From: Gracilaria gracilis
Taxonomy: Eukaryota; Rhodophyta; Florideophyceae; Gracilariales; Gracilariaceae
Direction of reading: 5' to 3'
Assembly: GCA_030374805.1 (NCBI GenBank)
Contig: JARGSG010000225.1
Coordinates: forward strand, 124,001-188,000
DNA length: 64,000 nt
Shown: one piece after another, positions 50,771 to 62,854 of the stretch
Numbering within the stretch: the stretch's first letter is position 1
Layout of the letters: the number at the start of each line of letters is the position of its first letter
Program-made: the position numbers and the translations under genes
The notes under the pieces: generated by a model
The model's database searches: none
What the model was told of the DNA's origin: nothing
What the model saw: the letters and a program-made list of their open reading frames with translations, nothing else

Positions 50771-52520
50771 GATACTCCGTTTCGGATACTTGTTTCCAAT
50801 CCTGACAACAGCCTCCACTATCTGGTAAAGAACCAAGTCATTGAATCGGTCTCACCGCACCCAATAGCGATGCTCCCGACCCGGATGATGGTTGCTAATA
50901 TTATTAGTTTCGTCTCCTCAAAAGAGGGTGACAACCCGGGACAACCCGATCTTCAGTCTAAGGGGGGGGGAGGATACTGCTGTTTTAACGGATAAATTGG
51001 CTAGTGACTTGGAAACCCCGCCTGCATACGATACGGAGAAACATTGTCCGACGGGCTGTGACCAGATGGAACCCGTGAAGGTTCTTGAGGAGCTCTATCT
51101 GGGTCACGTGCCGGAATCATACCGAGAAGTCTGAGACACATGTTACGAAAATTTACCCCAATGCGTAAGGGATCTGTTCGTGAGATTAATACAACGGAAA
51201 ACTGGATTAATATATTATCGGTCAACCCACCCATTACGAAACCCCCATACGAGGCAGAACCGAAGTCTCGGGAGAAAGAACAGTTCAAAGTAGACAAGAT
51301 TCCTCGCGCAGACGTGATTGGGCCTGCGGGAATCTCCATTGGTACTGCCAATCAAAGCCGACGCAACCTGGAGGTTCTGTATCAACTGCCGCCGGCTCAA
51401 TGCCGTGAGGATTAGGGACAAGTACTCTATCTTCCCTATGGACGAGTGAATCGATGCGCTCGGGAACGCAACCGTGTTCATGGCATTGGACGCCAATTGA
51501 GAATACTGGCAAGTCCCCGTAAGGGCAGGAAGACCGCGATAACACAGCTTTTGTACTTCATTCTGGCTCCTTCCGTTTCAAGCGTGTGCCATTTGGTCTC
51601 AACAATGCCCCCGCTAAATTTCAGCGTGATAAAGACATCTTGTTGAAACGCTTTCAAATGATGGAAGTGTGTAGCTTACCCAGATGACATAATTGTCTTC
51701 TCGAAGATCATCCCATCCAAGGCGGAAACGTAATGACCACACTGCGTCACGCAGCCATTTCAATCAAGCTGAGGAAGGTTGTGCTCTTCACAGACACTGT
51801 GAAGTATCTCGGACATATTATCCGCCCAGGACAGTTGTCGATCGAGGAAGCTAAAGTGAAGTCCCTTTTCAAGGGGAAGAACTCACGAACCCAAACGGAA
51901 TTGAGCCCCTTCTTGGGATTGGTCATCGTATACCGATGGTTTGTCCCACCTATTTTGGATATCGTAGCACCCCTAAACGTACTACTGCGAAACGGACAGC
52001 AACCGAAACTGGACCCCTTCACGCCTGTCGAAACAGAGGCGTTGAACTTCATAATGAAGACTGTCACAACTGCTCCTTTTCTATCGTTGCCTACAGCTGG
52101 ATTACTGCACCTTGTAGACATGGATTCGAGCGACTACAAATTAGGTTGCGCTCTTTCCCAGACCACTCTCGAAGGAGAACGTAAGCCCATAGGGTTCTGG
52201 TAGCGTTCGCTCAACGTTCAAGAATGGAATTACTCCGTCCCGGAGAAAGAGTGCCTTGCCATTTTGTTGGTTCCGGGAAATCTTCGCCCCTATCTTATGG
52301 GTGTGCATTTTACGTTGTACTTGGGTAATTCTGCGCTAAGGTAGTTAATGAACATCTCCGACCCGTCGAGACGCCTCATGCGATGGAGGCTTCACTAAGC
52401 GGAATTCGACTTTCAAGTTCTACATATTAAAGAGGCACTGAGAACGCAAGCCGACGCACTGTCGGGATTGCCCACGAACGCGGAAGCCCTCTTTTTGCGA
52501 GATGGTTAGATTCCGTTTTT
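50771..52520 (+). pseudogene. Gypsy-2 reverse transcriptase and RNase H, decayed
   Basis: Motifs scattered over several frames: EYWQVPV near 51500, FKRVPFGLNNAPAKFQR near 51575-51630, VAYPDDIIVFS near 51670 (catalytic DD), FTDTVKYLGHIIRPGQLSIE near 51790, LSPFLGLVIVYRWFV near 51900, and RNase H start LVDMDSSDYKLGCALSQ near 52110. Many stops. Same domain order as gypsy-1. Confidence 0.8.
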
Positions 52521-53700
52521 CGTCGCTGACGAGGTGGACACGGAAGATCCAGAAGGTGACCTGGACAATTGGCCAGAAGGCTGGGAGTTAGGCGATGAAT
52601 TGGACGACCTACTCGTTGCAGAAAAGAATGAGGCTGACAAGCCCCTACCGGGGAATTTTGTCACGGTAATATCGGAGGAAATGAACGGAGAACAACATGG
52701 CGACCTGTTCTGCTTGCGAATTCGTGCCCGATTAAACGGGGGGTGCAGTCCTCCCATTTTATGCGAACGACATTGGCTATCTCGTCAGAATGATATAGTC
52801 TAGCTCAAAATTGGTGGTGCTTCAAACGCTGCAGTCGCGAATACTCCAACTTTTTGACTACGTGAAGCTGGGTAGCCATGCACGTGGAAAGAAGTTGTAT
52901 TTAACCCTGAGAAGGGACTTCTACTGCCACGCCATGGCGATCGGTTGCTACGCAACAGTGCATTTCGGCACTGAGGACACGAAAAACCGAGTTACATTCC
53001 AGAAGAACTCAAAGAAAGTAAAGCTATTCCTCGCGAGTGCGCTTCTTCAGTTTCTCGCAACCGACATACTCGGATTAATCCTGACGACCCGGAATGGTCA
53101 CAAGTTTCTACTCGTTATTACGGATCGTTTCTTGAAACTGGTTCAGACTGTCCCTCTGAGAGGGATCACCGCCTTCACGGTAGCCTAGGCTTTCGTGAAG
53201 CACTGGAGTTTTGTCTACGGTCGGCTGGTACAGGTATTCTTCGATAACGGGAAACAGTTCGCATTGCGATTCTTCTAGGATGCACTCTGCATCCTGGACC
53301 GGAAGAACATGTTCACTACAACCTACCAACCCAGGTGTAATGGCCAAGTCAACTGCTCAACCAGGCGATGCTAGCGCCTCTCCATTCTTACGTTGCTGAT
53401 CACCTAAAAACATGGGACTTGTACACTGGCGCATTGCCGTTCGCGTACAAAACGCAGGTGCATATAACTACCTGTGTTTCAACGTTTGAGTTAGTACTCT
53501 CCCGTAAGTCTCTGCCTGTGGCGCTGGAATCACAGCTTACGCTGGAAAATTTCTCCTCCGAAGATGACTATCGCCAGAAAAAAAATCATTGGTTAACCAA
53601 TCTGGTATCAGCCATTCGGCAGTCCATGGCGAGGGCTCAAGCCGCTCGCAAGCGCGGTTTTGATGCTCCTCTCTGAGGAGGTAACATGCCGCCAATTAAG
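52521..53700 (+). pseudogene. Gypsy-2 integrase, decayed
   Basis: Pieces include LYLTLRRDFYCHAMA near 52890 (zinc-domain region), LATDILGL then FLLVITDRFLKLVQ near 53060-53140 (first Asp), FFDNGKQF near 53240 (second Asp), TTTYQPRCNGQV near 53310 where the Glu segment should follow, and PFAYKTQVHITTCVSTFELV near 53440. Stops interrupt it. Confidence 0.75.
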
Positions 53701-54874
53701 GCGGGTAAATATGTGCTCCTACGGAAAAAATACTATATCCCTGAAAAGGAAAAACCCCATAAGCTCTCGTCTGTGGCGGATGGATCATTCACGGTAACTT
53801 ACGTCGCAGAGGACACATTAGTATTGGAGAGAAAGGAAGTGGGTTAGCGGATCTCCCGCAAACGAGTGGTCGTGGCACCACCACTCCCATATGAGGTCTT
53901 ACTGGTACCTGGCAGCCCTGTTTCTATGGAATCGGCACCGTAAGACACCATCTTAATGAATCGCCCGTTGATTTTACCGAACCCTAACCGGGGACTGCTA
54001 AGCCTTCCGATGGGATCTGATACGAAAATAACACCGGGACAAACTCTTGGCCAACATGGCCATTCTTCATTTCATCCCGCTCGTGGGGACACTACATGCG
54101 TAGCGGAACGCTCAACCCCATCCCCCGCCGCTACGTCTAAGGAGGGTAAGGAGGATACTTCTGCTGAAGGTATCTCGCCGTCACAACGGAGAGAAGACAT
54201 GAGTGGCATACAGAAGGCTGATGCCAAACCAGAAAATACGTCGGAAAAGAGGCAGGTACAGGCGCTGAAACCCAGCCCGCCTGGATCTGCAAGCCCGAAC
54301 GCGGGAAGCACAGGCATGTCGCATTTTGGGAATTGCCACGCAGAAGCGGGTGACCTCAGGCGATCTGAAGTCGTGACATGGTACCAGCTCAACTGGGTGG
54401 GAATGAGGAAATCTCAAAGGGGACTGCTTGTTTCAGGGCGCTAGAGGGAGTTGATGGTTATACAAATTTAACCAGTTCTATCTTAATATGAATATTCATA
54501 TTCAAACTAGACTTAGCTATTTTTATTCTTAATAGATTATGTTTGTAACAGTCAGAAAACAGTGTTCAGTTGCGGATATCTGACAGTTTTACGAAAGAGT
54601 CCAAAACATTTTGGGGGCCTTGTCGATTTAAGGTTTTAGCAGCTACACAGCACGCCGCCCACCGCGGGCCCATTACAAGGCTACTTGAAACTTTACCGTC
54701 GAGACGGACCCAGGAACGCAGACTTGCGGTACGGCCAGAAGCCAGCAGACTCGCAGTTCGTGCACCTAGCCCTAAGCCACCTAGAGGAGTAGGCCATGAA
54801 TTTCATCATGTGCAGTGGTACCCGATCTGGGAAATTCTCCTACTCAGAGTGACTCAGCCAGTTTGGTGATTATC

Positions 54875-55104
54875 ACTCGGCAAGAACGACATATATTTAT
54901 ACTGGAAGACATCATCGACCCACTTGTCGGGCATATTTGGAACCAGGATGGTATCGTGGAGTACCGCGTCCGTTGGTACGGATATGATCCAAGCTGGGCT
55001 AAATTCGAAACAGTCGAGCATCTGTCACGTTCCAAAGTGGTACGTTATTATCGTCGAATGGGAACCGTCCCACTATCGACGCTGCAAAGTGCCCGAGTGG
55101 GATA
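54875..55104 (+). pseudogene. Gypsy-2 chromodomain
   Basis: Reads HIFILEDIIDPLVGHIW, VEYRVRWYGYDPSWAKFETV, and SRSKVVRYYRRMG, a chromodomain with the YRVRWxGY core. The flanking linker 53700-54870 holds Pro/Ser-rich frames without motifs. Confidence 0.75.
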
Positions 55105-57278
55105 AGAGAACCGTTGGAATGGAATAAGTGAAAGTTAAACTTCATGGAAGGAAAGATGCCATCTCTCACGCGTTGATGCTCTGACGATGATCGTGCATAA
55201 TGTTTCGCGAAAATACTCGTAGGGTTTTTAACCCAGCTTTCTGGTCAAAACATGGCAAACATGGCGTTTCTTGTCGGGAGCCGCGTGCACCGCGTCAGGG
55301 AGCTGGTTTACTACCGGGAACTACAAAGGAACATGTCATAGACGGAATAATCCCATAAGCAGGTGGTTTTATTGGTAGTACTTGGAGCCATTCTTACTGG
55401 TTACCATCGCTCTCATCATTTGGAGCCCTTCCACAGCCAGCACGTTGCACAAGGGCTTCCCGCATCGCATCGAAGTCGCCGGTCGCCATATTGGGACCTA
55501 GTTCAACCTCTCTAAGGAACTCTGCGTGACCGCACCGTGATTCTTACCCATCTAGAGAGTACTTCCGGCAGCCTCCGTGGAGGTTGAAGCAGCTGAAGTG
55601 GACGAAACGCTGCAGCCGCCGGCTCAGACTTCTGTAGATCAGGTTCGTCACCTTCAAGAGAAGTACCGAAAACCATCGCGTCTCCATCACTGCCCACTGT
55701 GTCGGATTCGTTGTCCAACATGGGTTCATTCTCTCGACTATCGCTGTATTAATCGTCTGAATCAGCGAGCCCAATCCAGTGACCGTCTGGAATTTGCCTC
55801 CGAGCATTCTGACGTTCTGCCGCTTCGCTGTCAGAAATCTTTCGCTGTTCCCACGGATTGAAGTAGACGAAGTATCCCGGCAATGCAGTTTCGTGATCCA
55901 TGCCTGGGCCATTTCTACTACCACCGGTGAACCATCCACTTTGTGGGATCGGGAGCGTTTTCCAGTCAATAATGTCGGTTTAATCGATTAATTCGATGTC
56001 TTCTTCGGCGGTGGCCTGACCCCCGAGGGGGATGGTTAGACCCAGTTGACGGATATCGGCCAGCAAGCGCGGAGGAAGGAACCACAGATTGTAATGGTCG
56101 TATGCGTTACTGAAACTGTACGCCGCAGCGTGGACGGCCCATTCGGTGACGAAAACCGACCAAAGCCCCCTATGCGGATCCATTAAGAGTTATGACCCTA
56201 CATAGGTGAAGAACGCGAGCAACTCTCTGTAGCACCCTCTGAATACCCCGAGCTGCGCCCCCAGGCTTGTAAAAGGACGCTACAACCTAGTAGATGACCG
56301 GGAGCAATGCGCGCCACTTCCAAGTTTGGATACGGAATAAAGTACCCGAATCGAGAACGGCAGCGACGCTCAAAGGGGATGAATTCCTGTAGGAAGGGGG
56401 AACGGTAGCAACGTGCGAATTAGCGGAATTCGGCCCAAATGGTTTTGCTTTGCTAACAAATGGCTTCTTGCAGGATAGCCGGAAATCCTCGCCAAGCAAA
56501 ATTCTTTGACGGCGAGAGCCGGTCGCAAAAGCTCATTTCCTTGCGAGTATGGTACTGCTCGATGTCAAAACACATCTCTGGCTGGATGGGAGACTTGATA
56601 GGAGCCCGTTATTCTCGTTGGTATCCAATCTTCACAAGCGCGCCATCAGCCTGAAAGTGGAACTCTTTCGCATAGCGGAGAATCTCGTGCGCAGGCACGG
56701 AAATGCACTAGCGTCAATCCCACAAAATGATGATGATAGCTGGCTGGTCCCCGGGAATAAGTTCGCTGCCGTCAACATTCTGAGCGATCAGCTGGTCGCC
56801 GAACACCGAGATTGGGTGCAACCACAGCGCAGGCCGGAGGCGCATGGCTTTTTGCCAAAGGTTCATATTGAGCGACACGAAAGAGTCATAGGACGGCCAA
56901 CTGTTACCCGCCCCAGAGCCAGTTGAGGCCCCCGAATGGGAAGTAATCTCCACCGTCCCGGACAACTGTCCCTGGTTCGTACCAGTCTTTTGCCTCCTCT
57001 GCGGTAGCGGTATGGAGCAGAATCCGGAGAATTCTCCGGAGGGTGTTGTTTGGTTCCCAGTCATGGAGAGATCGATGACTGAAGTCGGAGGAGGCAGATA
57101 GTTTGTATCCAAGGATTCAGGAGAAAGTTTGTGAAGGTTGGTTACTGTGGTCACAGGGGTTTGAGTTGTTGGGACAGGAGAATCTGCCAGCGAGCCGGAC
57201 GAGGGCGTGATTTACCCTCCATGGATGAAGCCTTTGTTTTCTCCCGTGAGGTGATACTTCTGCCTGAGAAAGGGTACA
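55105..57278 (+). other. Gypsy-2 3' noncoding tail
   Basis: About 2.2 kb between chromodomain and right LTR, similar in length to the tail of gypsy-1. Open frames on both strands, none recognisable. Purine-rich GAGAAAGGG at about 57266-57274 may be the plus-strand priming tract. Confidence 0.5.
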
Positions 57279-58034
57279 TGTGCTGCAACGCTTGTGATGG
57301 AGGTTTCTGTCTACCTATTCTTATTCCGACGTATCGGTTGATTGCCACCAGCATAAGTTTAAGAATAGTAACAACCACTGTAGTGGGAAGAACACGTAGA
57401 TTACAGATGAGTTGCGAGGTTGGTGACGTAGACGTGGAACAGGCCCCACGGCGCGTGGACAATTACCATTGGAAATTGGTTTGATTTAGTCAGTTGAATG
57501 AATTACTTGCTGGCGCGAGCTCACTACTTAGCTCGGCAGCGACCTCGACACATGTCCCCGAACCAAGGTCGGCTCGAGTCATCTTCGCCTTCGGCGGTCA
57601 TCGATTCCCTCCAGAAAAGAGGCTGCGTAGCAAACGAGTAGTGTATCCTCCCTGTGTTCTCTAAAGAAACCCAATTATGGGAGTGTTATACAATTTTTTT
57701 TGCGTTTGAACCTGTACAGGGATAAAACAGGTGTTCGCTGTACCTTTTGCTTCTTTTGCGCTGTTCCTTTTCTCCATTCTCGGATCTCGCGAATTTAATT
57801 TCCTTTTTCTCACTTCTGTGCACTCGTGCCTCTTGCGAGGATACTTTCACTCTCACACGTGGTACCCAACTGGTTCTATATTCTACTCTCTACCCTCCGT
57901 AGTGACCGCTTGGCCTCGGCTTACACCCGATTTCGTCGAGGCTTTCCTAGAGGCTTTTTATGCTGACTGCCGTCCTAGGTAGGAAGATCTGAAGCGTTCT
58001 CGTAGTGTTTTTCCTCCTCTGCCCATGCACTACA
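57279..58034 (+). repeat. Gypsy-2 right LTR
   Basis: 756 bp from TGTGCTGCAACGC to CATGCACTACA, aligned with the solo LTRs at 31940 and 46486 and with the left LTR pieces. Confidence 0.88.
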
Positions 58035-58154
58035 ATTGTGGCAGCTCTGCGTAGAAGAATTGCTGCTAGACTGCCGATTCCTAACCATCCCAGTGGTCCT
58101 GCAACTCTTCCTGCTGTGGCAGCCCAACAGATTGGTACTCATACTGGCAAAGTT

Positions 58155-58617
58155 TGAAGTACACTCACAGGAGTGAATACCAACAATGCCCGGAAATTGG
58201 GATGCTATGCGCAGCACCCAAGCGGGGACAAACGAGTGTGCCGCGACGATAACAACTGGGCATAAGACAGGCGTGCATCACCGGTAGCGGCGGCAGAACG
58301 ACCCTATGAGAAACTAGACGTTAAATAATCGGTTAGGGGATCCTTGAGGTTTATCGTCAGCTCTGCGCGGCATGAGGTGCTTAATGGCTTCTCCGGGGGC
58401 AGCAGCCACGTGTCGAAAAGAAATAAACAATCTATCTATAGAGGGGGCTTTGCAGGGCTTGCACCACACAGTGCACGATCCCGACACGTTGATACCCCGA
58501 GGGGCAGCCCGTGCACACTACACCACCGCTATCTTATTATGCATACCTAATACAGTCTGAATTCATTGCACTACAGACTCCGAATCTTAAATTTGACCTC
58601 ATTCTGAGGTCTTGTCA
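58155..58617 (+). repeat. 463-bp LTR-like direct repeat, copy 1
   Basis: Starts TGAAGTACACTCAC and ends CTTGTCA. Matches 63426-63890 over its whole length with substitutions, including CTATGCGCAGCACCCAAGCG, AGAACGACCCTATG and CAGCCACGTGTCGAAAA. TG...CA ends and equal lengths suggest LTRs, but I found no target duplication, primer site or purine tract. Confidence 0.8.
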
Positions 58618-60524
58618 ATGCGGGTTCCACTTTCCCAAAGGTGGCGGATGTCCTTCCTGTGTACGGAGTCGAGCGATTGCGGTTTATATTGGAGCATTCG
58701 CCTGGCTGAGATGCATTTAGCGGCACCCGCTATCCCCAAAGAGTTTCTGCGCCGGAGTACACAAGGATATATACCAAAAGCTGTAAAAAATTCTCTTTGG
58801 TAGCAACTTCGCGATGGGGCCTCAATGGGCGCCTACATCTTGTGGGATTCCCTGCGCATTTCAAATTCAACATTATTGGCATCTGGTACTTCTGCGACCG
58901 ACAGAACAACCATTGCGCAACCGTTTCTGGCATGATACGTTTTACTTGTTCTCTTAAGCTCATTGCGATTGCATGGAACTCCCGAGCGCGTTCATTTCCC
59001 ATCACGGGCGCTGTGGGCCTTCCTTTTCTGAATTTATCGACCCTTGGTGGGCAGGAAGAGCGCCGTGCCTGCCTAGTCGACTCGACCACGCGCACCGTTC
59101 CGATCCCGAAGGGATGGTCGTTTGCCTAAACAAAGAGTCCGAGGTACGAACGAAGATAAGCCTTCGTCCGATTTTGCCATGGACACTTCAGTGCAGTCTT
59201 ACCTTTTAGGGGCCCAGCGGTTTTCACCTTCCAAAATACTCTTGATGTGACTGCTTTAGCAGTACGAGAACCCGAAGCAGGGTCAGGAAGTCGTGAAATC
59301 GCCTTTAGATTCTACTCAATGTTCCATGTTCGACCTCTAAAAGAGAATTCTGCGTGTTCCACTGCCGCCTGCTTCCCTTCCTGTCACTGCCTCGGGTCAT
59401 GCTTCCAGCCCGGTGGGTGTTTCGTCTGTCGCCGCCCCCTTATTCCGAGTCCTCCGCTCTGGCTGGGCTCTGAAGACAAGGAGGGGGAAGAGTGATCCCC
59501 TTAGCCTGCCCCTTCAGCGAGTGTGGATCCAGCCGCGTTGGTCCCCACCAGTTGGGAAAGAAGCTCTATATACTTCCAGTGAATGCCAAGGTACCGGCGG
59601 TGATGTCACCAGCCTTGAGGTATACGCTGCCCCGTTCACTCTCAGTGTGGGTGAGGATTTTCGAGAGATCGTTGCTGAACCAGAAACCATCGCTCCTACT
59701 GCGTTGCCCAGTTCTGCTCTGCTGCAGTTAGATTTTGTCTCTGGTATAGTTGTGAATCACGGTGGGGAGTACAGTCCCGAGATAGACGCTGCGTTTCTCA
59801 CCCTTTGGCCGTAGTCCCAACTCATGGGCGTCCAGACTCCCACCTCCCTTCCGTGCGTGATAACCGAAGCCCGCTCCTGGGTGTGCGACGTTCCCCTCTT
59901 GATGATGTTGTCCTAGAGGGTCGTTGGCTTGGCCGAGCGCTGGCCACCATCGTGGCCCGACACAGTGGTATACTCTCGTCCGAGATCTTGGCCGACGTGA
60001 GTGCTCGCTTTGCGATGGAAGACTACGAGTCCAGGCATGTCCCCGCTATCGCACGCGATCGGTCAGTGCGGGGGTGTTTGTCCGTCTAGGTTCGCTATTC
60101 GCCCCGCGGACGTGCTGCGGGGAAAATGAGGGAGGCGAAGGTAAAAAAGGTTGGGCACCAAAGGAAAGTCTCGCAGTGGATGCGGATGCTCCCAGACCTC
60201 CTGTGGAGAGTCTCGAATTGTCTATTAAGTAGAAGTTCTCAATCTACCACCTACGATTTGTAGGGGGCAGTGCTTCTGATTCAAACTTGAATCTGCATGG
60301 GGTGATTGCGTGCAATTTGCATTTAGCAACCCAGATTTTGGAGGTGCAACTGCTGTCAAGATCGCCTTGCTTGCAAGGTGGATCAACACTGCCCCCATGG
60401 GCAATGCTCCAAGAGTATTGGTTGGGTTTGAAGACCAATAGTTGCACATCACACCGGCTTAATGTTATGCCGTTGATGTTAGCTACGAAATGCGCTTTCT
60501 GCAGCGTATTTCGGATTTCAAACC
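58618..60524. other. Decayed repeat DNA, possible retroelement remains
   Basis: Frames on both strands, none intact. SMFHVRPLK near 59317 resembles the HxVFHVSLLKP segment at the integrase C-terminus of gypsy elements, so part of this may be a third gypsy relic. The rest is unrecognised. Confidence 0.35.
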
Positions 60525-60865
60525 GTTTTGCGTCGACTCAGAGTCTCACGCGGCTACTGTGCCAGCCGTTCTGCGCTGAATACAGCGTCTTACCCGGCTG
60601 CTAGCCATTTTTGCGCAGACTACAGCGTCTTTGTGGCTTCAGGCCGTTTTGCGCTAACTACAGCGGCTTTATGGCTATTAGCCCTTTTGCGCTGACTCAG
60701 CGACTTTATGGCTACTAGCCATTTTGCGCTGATTCTGCGAGTTTATGGATACCAGCCATTTTGCGCTGACCCAGCGATTTTATGGCTACCAGCCATTTTG
60801 CGCTGACTCAGCGACTTTGTCAAGTGCAAGCCGTCGTGCGTTGACTACTGCCTCTCCCGGCTGGT
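60525..60865. repeat. Minisatellite, about nine 37-39 bp units
   Basis: Consensus begins GCCATTTTGCGCTGACTCAG and continues CGACTTTATGGCTACCA. Units start near 60525, 60568, 60605, 60642, 60682, 60718, 60755, 60792 and 60829. Central units are most alike; edge units are diverged, as expected for an ageing tandem array. Confidence 0.9.
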
Positions 60866-61252
60866 AGCCGATATTCCAAGGTATCGTGGGCCAGGCACAG
60901 TTCTTCGTCGGTCTCCACTTTCAATGCTGCTGGATCGCCGGTGTGCTCGGAATGTTAGTTTAGTATGCTAGATCGCTAGTTGTGAAAATAAAAGTGCGAA
61001 AAAACTAGCATTCTTGCAGTTTGCGCTAGTTGGCAAAGCAAAAAAGAACTTTTTTGGAAATAACGTTTCCGTTCAGTGCAGCTCAAACTTCACCTACTAG
61101 AGTTGAAGGCTAGTTTGCAGTTCTTCTGCCACCGCTCGTAACTTTACTTTCACCAAACTCGTCAAAAACACTCTAAAAAATTACGAACCCACCACTAGCG
61201 CTCCCTTATTCTAACCCTGCATTCGGATCTTGATTCTCATTTTCCTTAAATG

Positions 61253-61465
61253 TCAAGTTGAAGAACTCCAACGGAACACTCTTTTCATTCTCGTACACCT
61301 CCTAGCCCCAAAGCGGCTTCCAACCCCTCCCAGCCTCTTCTCCTCCTGCTCCTCCAGTATGCGCTCCGCCGTTCGAACAGCCGCCGCACTACCAAACCCA
61401 ACTAGTGACGCTCCACCCGGCAGCTGGCGCGGCACACACACCTCTCCATCTTCGTCCACCATCAC
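61253..61465 (-). pseudogene. Coding remnant in copy 1 of the tandem duplication
   Basis: Minus-strand frame with VDEDGEVCVPRQLPGG and RTAERILEEQEEKRLGGVGS, the same sequence as in copy 2. Shorter, missing the N-terminal part and changing frame after RFGARR. Confidence 0.55.
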
Positions 61466-61800
61466 CCCACCCTTTCGCCTCTTCCTCGGCCGACTTCCCC
61501 CAACCTCCCCTCCATCCCGTTCTCTGCTCCTCGTCGGTGTTCTCGCAATGCTAGTTTAGTATGCTAGATCGCTAGTTATGAAAAAAAAAGTCTGAAAAAA
61601 CTATCAATTTCCCAGATTGCGCTGGTTGGCAAGGCAAAAAAATTTTTTTTTGGAAATCGCATTTTCACGTGCCGCAGTCGAACTCCATTTGTTGAGTATG
61701 TATGCTAGTGTGCAGTTCGTGCGCTACTGCCCCTTACCTCACATTCGTCGCAGTCGTCAAAATCACTCAAAAAATTTACTCTCGGGTTACCAGCGCTGGT

Positions 61801-62312
61801 TTATTCCAACTCGGCATTCGGGTCCTGAGTCTCAGTTTCCCTAAACGTGAAGTTAAAGAAGTCCAACGGACAACTGTTCCAATTCTGGTACACCCTCCTA
61901 GCCCCAAAGCGGCTTCCAACCCCTCCCAGCCTCTTCTCCTCCTGCTCCTCCAATATACGCTCCGCCGTCCTTGCAGCCGCCGCCGCACACCCGAGACCCA
62001 CCAATGGCGCGCCACTCGGCAGCTGCGGCGGCACAAACACCTTCCCATCCTCGTCCACCATCACCCCACCCTTGCTCTTCTTCTTCAGTCGACTCCCCAC
62101 ACCTTCTCCTCCCTTCTCTTCCTCCCCCTCTCCCTGACACTTCCCCGCCCACCCCGAGAATCAGGCGTCACCGGCGACCCTTTACCTGCTCCCTCTCCCA
62201 CCCCTACTCCCCCTCCCATCACCATTTCCTTCAACTCCATCAGCAATTTGCACGCCTTCTCCACCAGTCTCACTTGCTCCTCCAACACTTCAACCCTACC
62301 CTTCAGCCCCAT
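61801..62312 (-). pseudogene. Coiled-coil protein remnant in copy 2, unknown function
   Basis: From ATG 62312: MGLKGRVEVLEEQVRLVEKA and LMELKEMVM (a short coiled coil), a Gly-rich linker, then after a frame change KKKSKGGVMVDEDGKVFVPP, RTAERILEEQEEKRLGGVGS and a C-terminus CPLDFFNFTFRETETQD. No family recognised. The coil plus basic and conserved C-terminus is what one sees in accessory proteins of DNA transposons, but that is a guess. Confidence 0.45.
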
Positions 62313-62340
62313 CGTCGATGTTATCGGAATGCTAGTTTTG

Positions 62341-62854
62341 GTGTCAAAAATGACCGAATTAAAATGATCGAAAAACCGGGGAATTTATCCAAATTTGGAT
62401 GTGCTTAATTCCAAAAATGTTTCCACATTTCTACTTGTGCTCGTTTGTGTGGAAAGAATCATTCACGATTATTTCCATAATTGCTAGTTTGGATGGAAGA
62501 CAAACTAGCATGTTACTTCCGTTCACGCTAGCTTCCGAACCCAATGTAAATATGTAAGTGGCACATATTTAGAACTATACGGCGGCGAATAGGGATATAT
62601 ATACATAGATAGCCACTTATGGAATATGATTTGAAGAATACAAACCATTCGAATAGAAACTCTCTATAGAGATACAGCACATCTATTCAACAACTCTCAT
62701 ATCAGATATCGGCCGTTTATTTTCTTACTTTTGAAACGCCTTCGCATCACGTGCCACCTCCCCCCTCACTCCGTCCCACCCTCAGTGCGCCATATTACGC
62801 TCCCCACCACTACGTACCCCCCTCTCCACCAACACCCCCACACCGCTCCCCGCC
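62341..62854. other. AT-rich spacer with GCTAGTTT inverted repeats
   Basis: Contains TTGCTAGTTTGGATGGAAG / ACAAACTAGCATG, a short inverted repeat at about 62481-62508, echoing the GCTAGTTT motif at 60955, 61549 and 62330. A TATATATACATAGATAG stretch lies near 62595. No gene recognised. Confidence 0.45.

Larger units (their letters stand above)
44000..58034 (+). mobile_element. Gypsy-2: decayed chromodomain Ty3/gypsy element, 14 kb with insertions
   Basis: Right LTR 57279-58034. The left LTR starts TGTAGTATATCGCG at 44000 and ends TTGCACTACA at 47685, but is interrupted by a Tigger-like element (44100-46212) and by a solo LTR of the same family (46486-47281). Flanks ACTGT (43995-43999) and ATTGT (58035-58039) are a 5-bp target duplication with one change. 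After the left LTR comes TTGGTCTCCCAACTTAG, the same primer-site type as gypsy-1. Internal order gag, protease, RT/RNase H, integrase, chromodomain, all with stops and frameshifts. Without insertions it would be about 11.1 kb. Confidence 0.88.
60953..62340. repeat. Tandem duplication of a 0.6-0.8 kb unit
   Basis: Copy 1 begins TTAGTTTAGTATGCTAGATC near 60955 and copy 2 begins GCTAGTTTAGTATGCTAGAT near 61549. Both continue through CTAGCCCCAAAGCGGCTTCC (61302 and 61899) and CTTCTCCTCCTGCTCC. Copy 2 extends further right to GGAATGCTAGTTTTGG near 62325. Each carries the same minus-strand coding remnant. Confidence 0.85.

Noticed and set aside
58730..59095. 121-residue minus-strand frame in the 58.6-60.5 kb stretch
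   Set aside because: No recognisable domain, and surrounding DNA is decayed repeat; chance opening is likely.
60525..60865. CRISPR-like array
   Set aside because: Units are adjacent without unique spacers, so it is a minisatellite.
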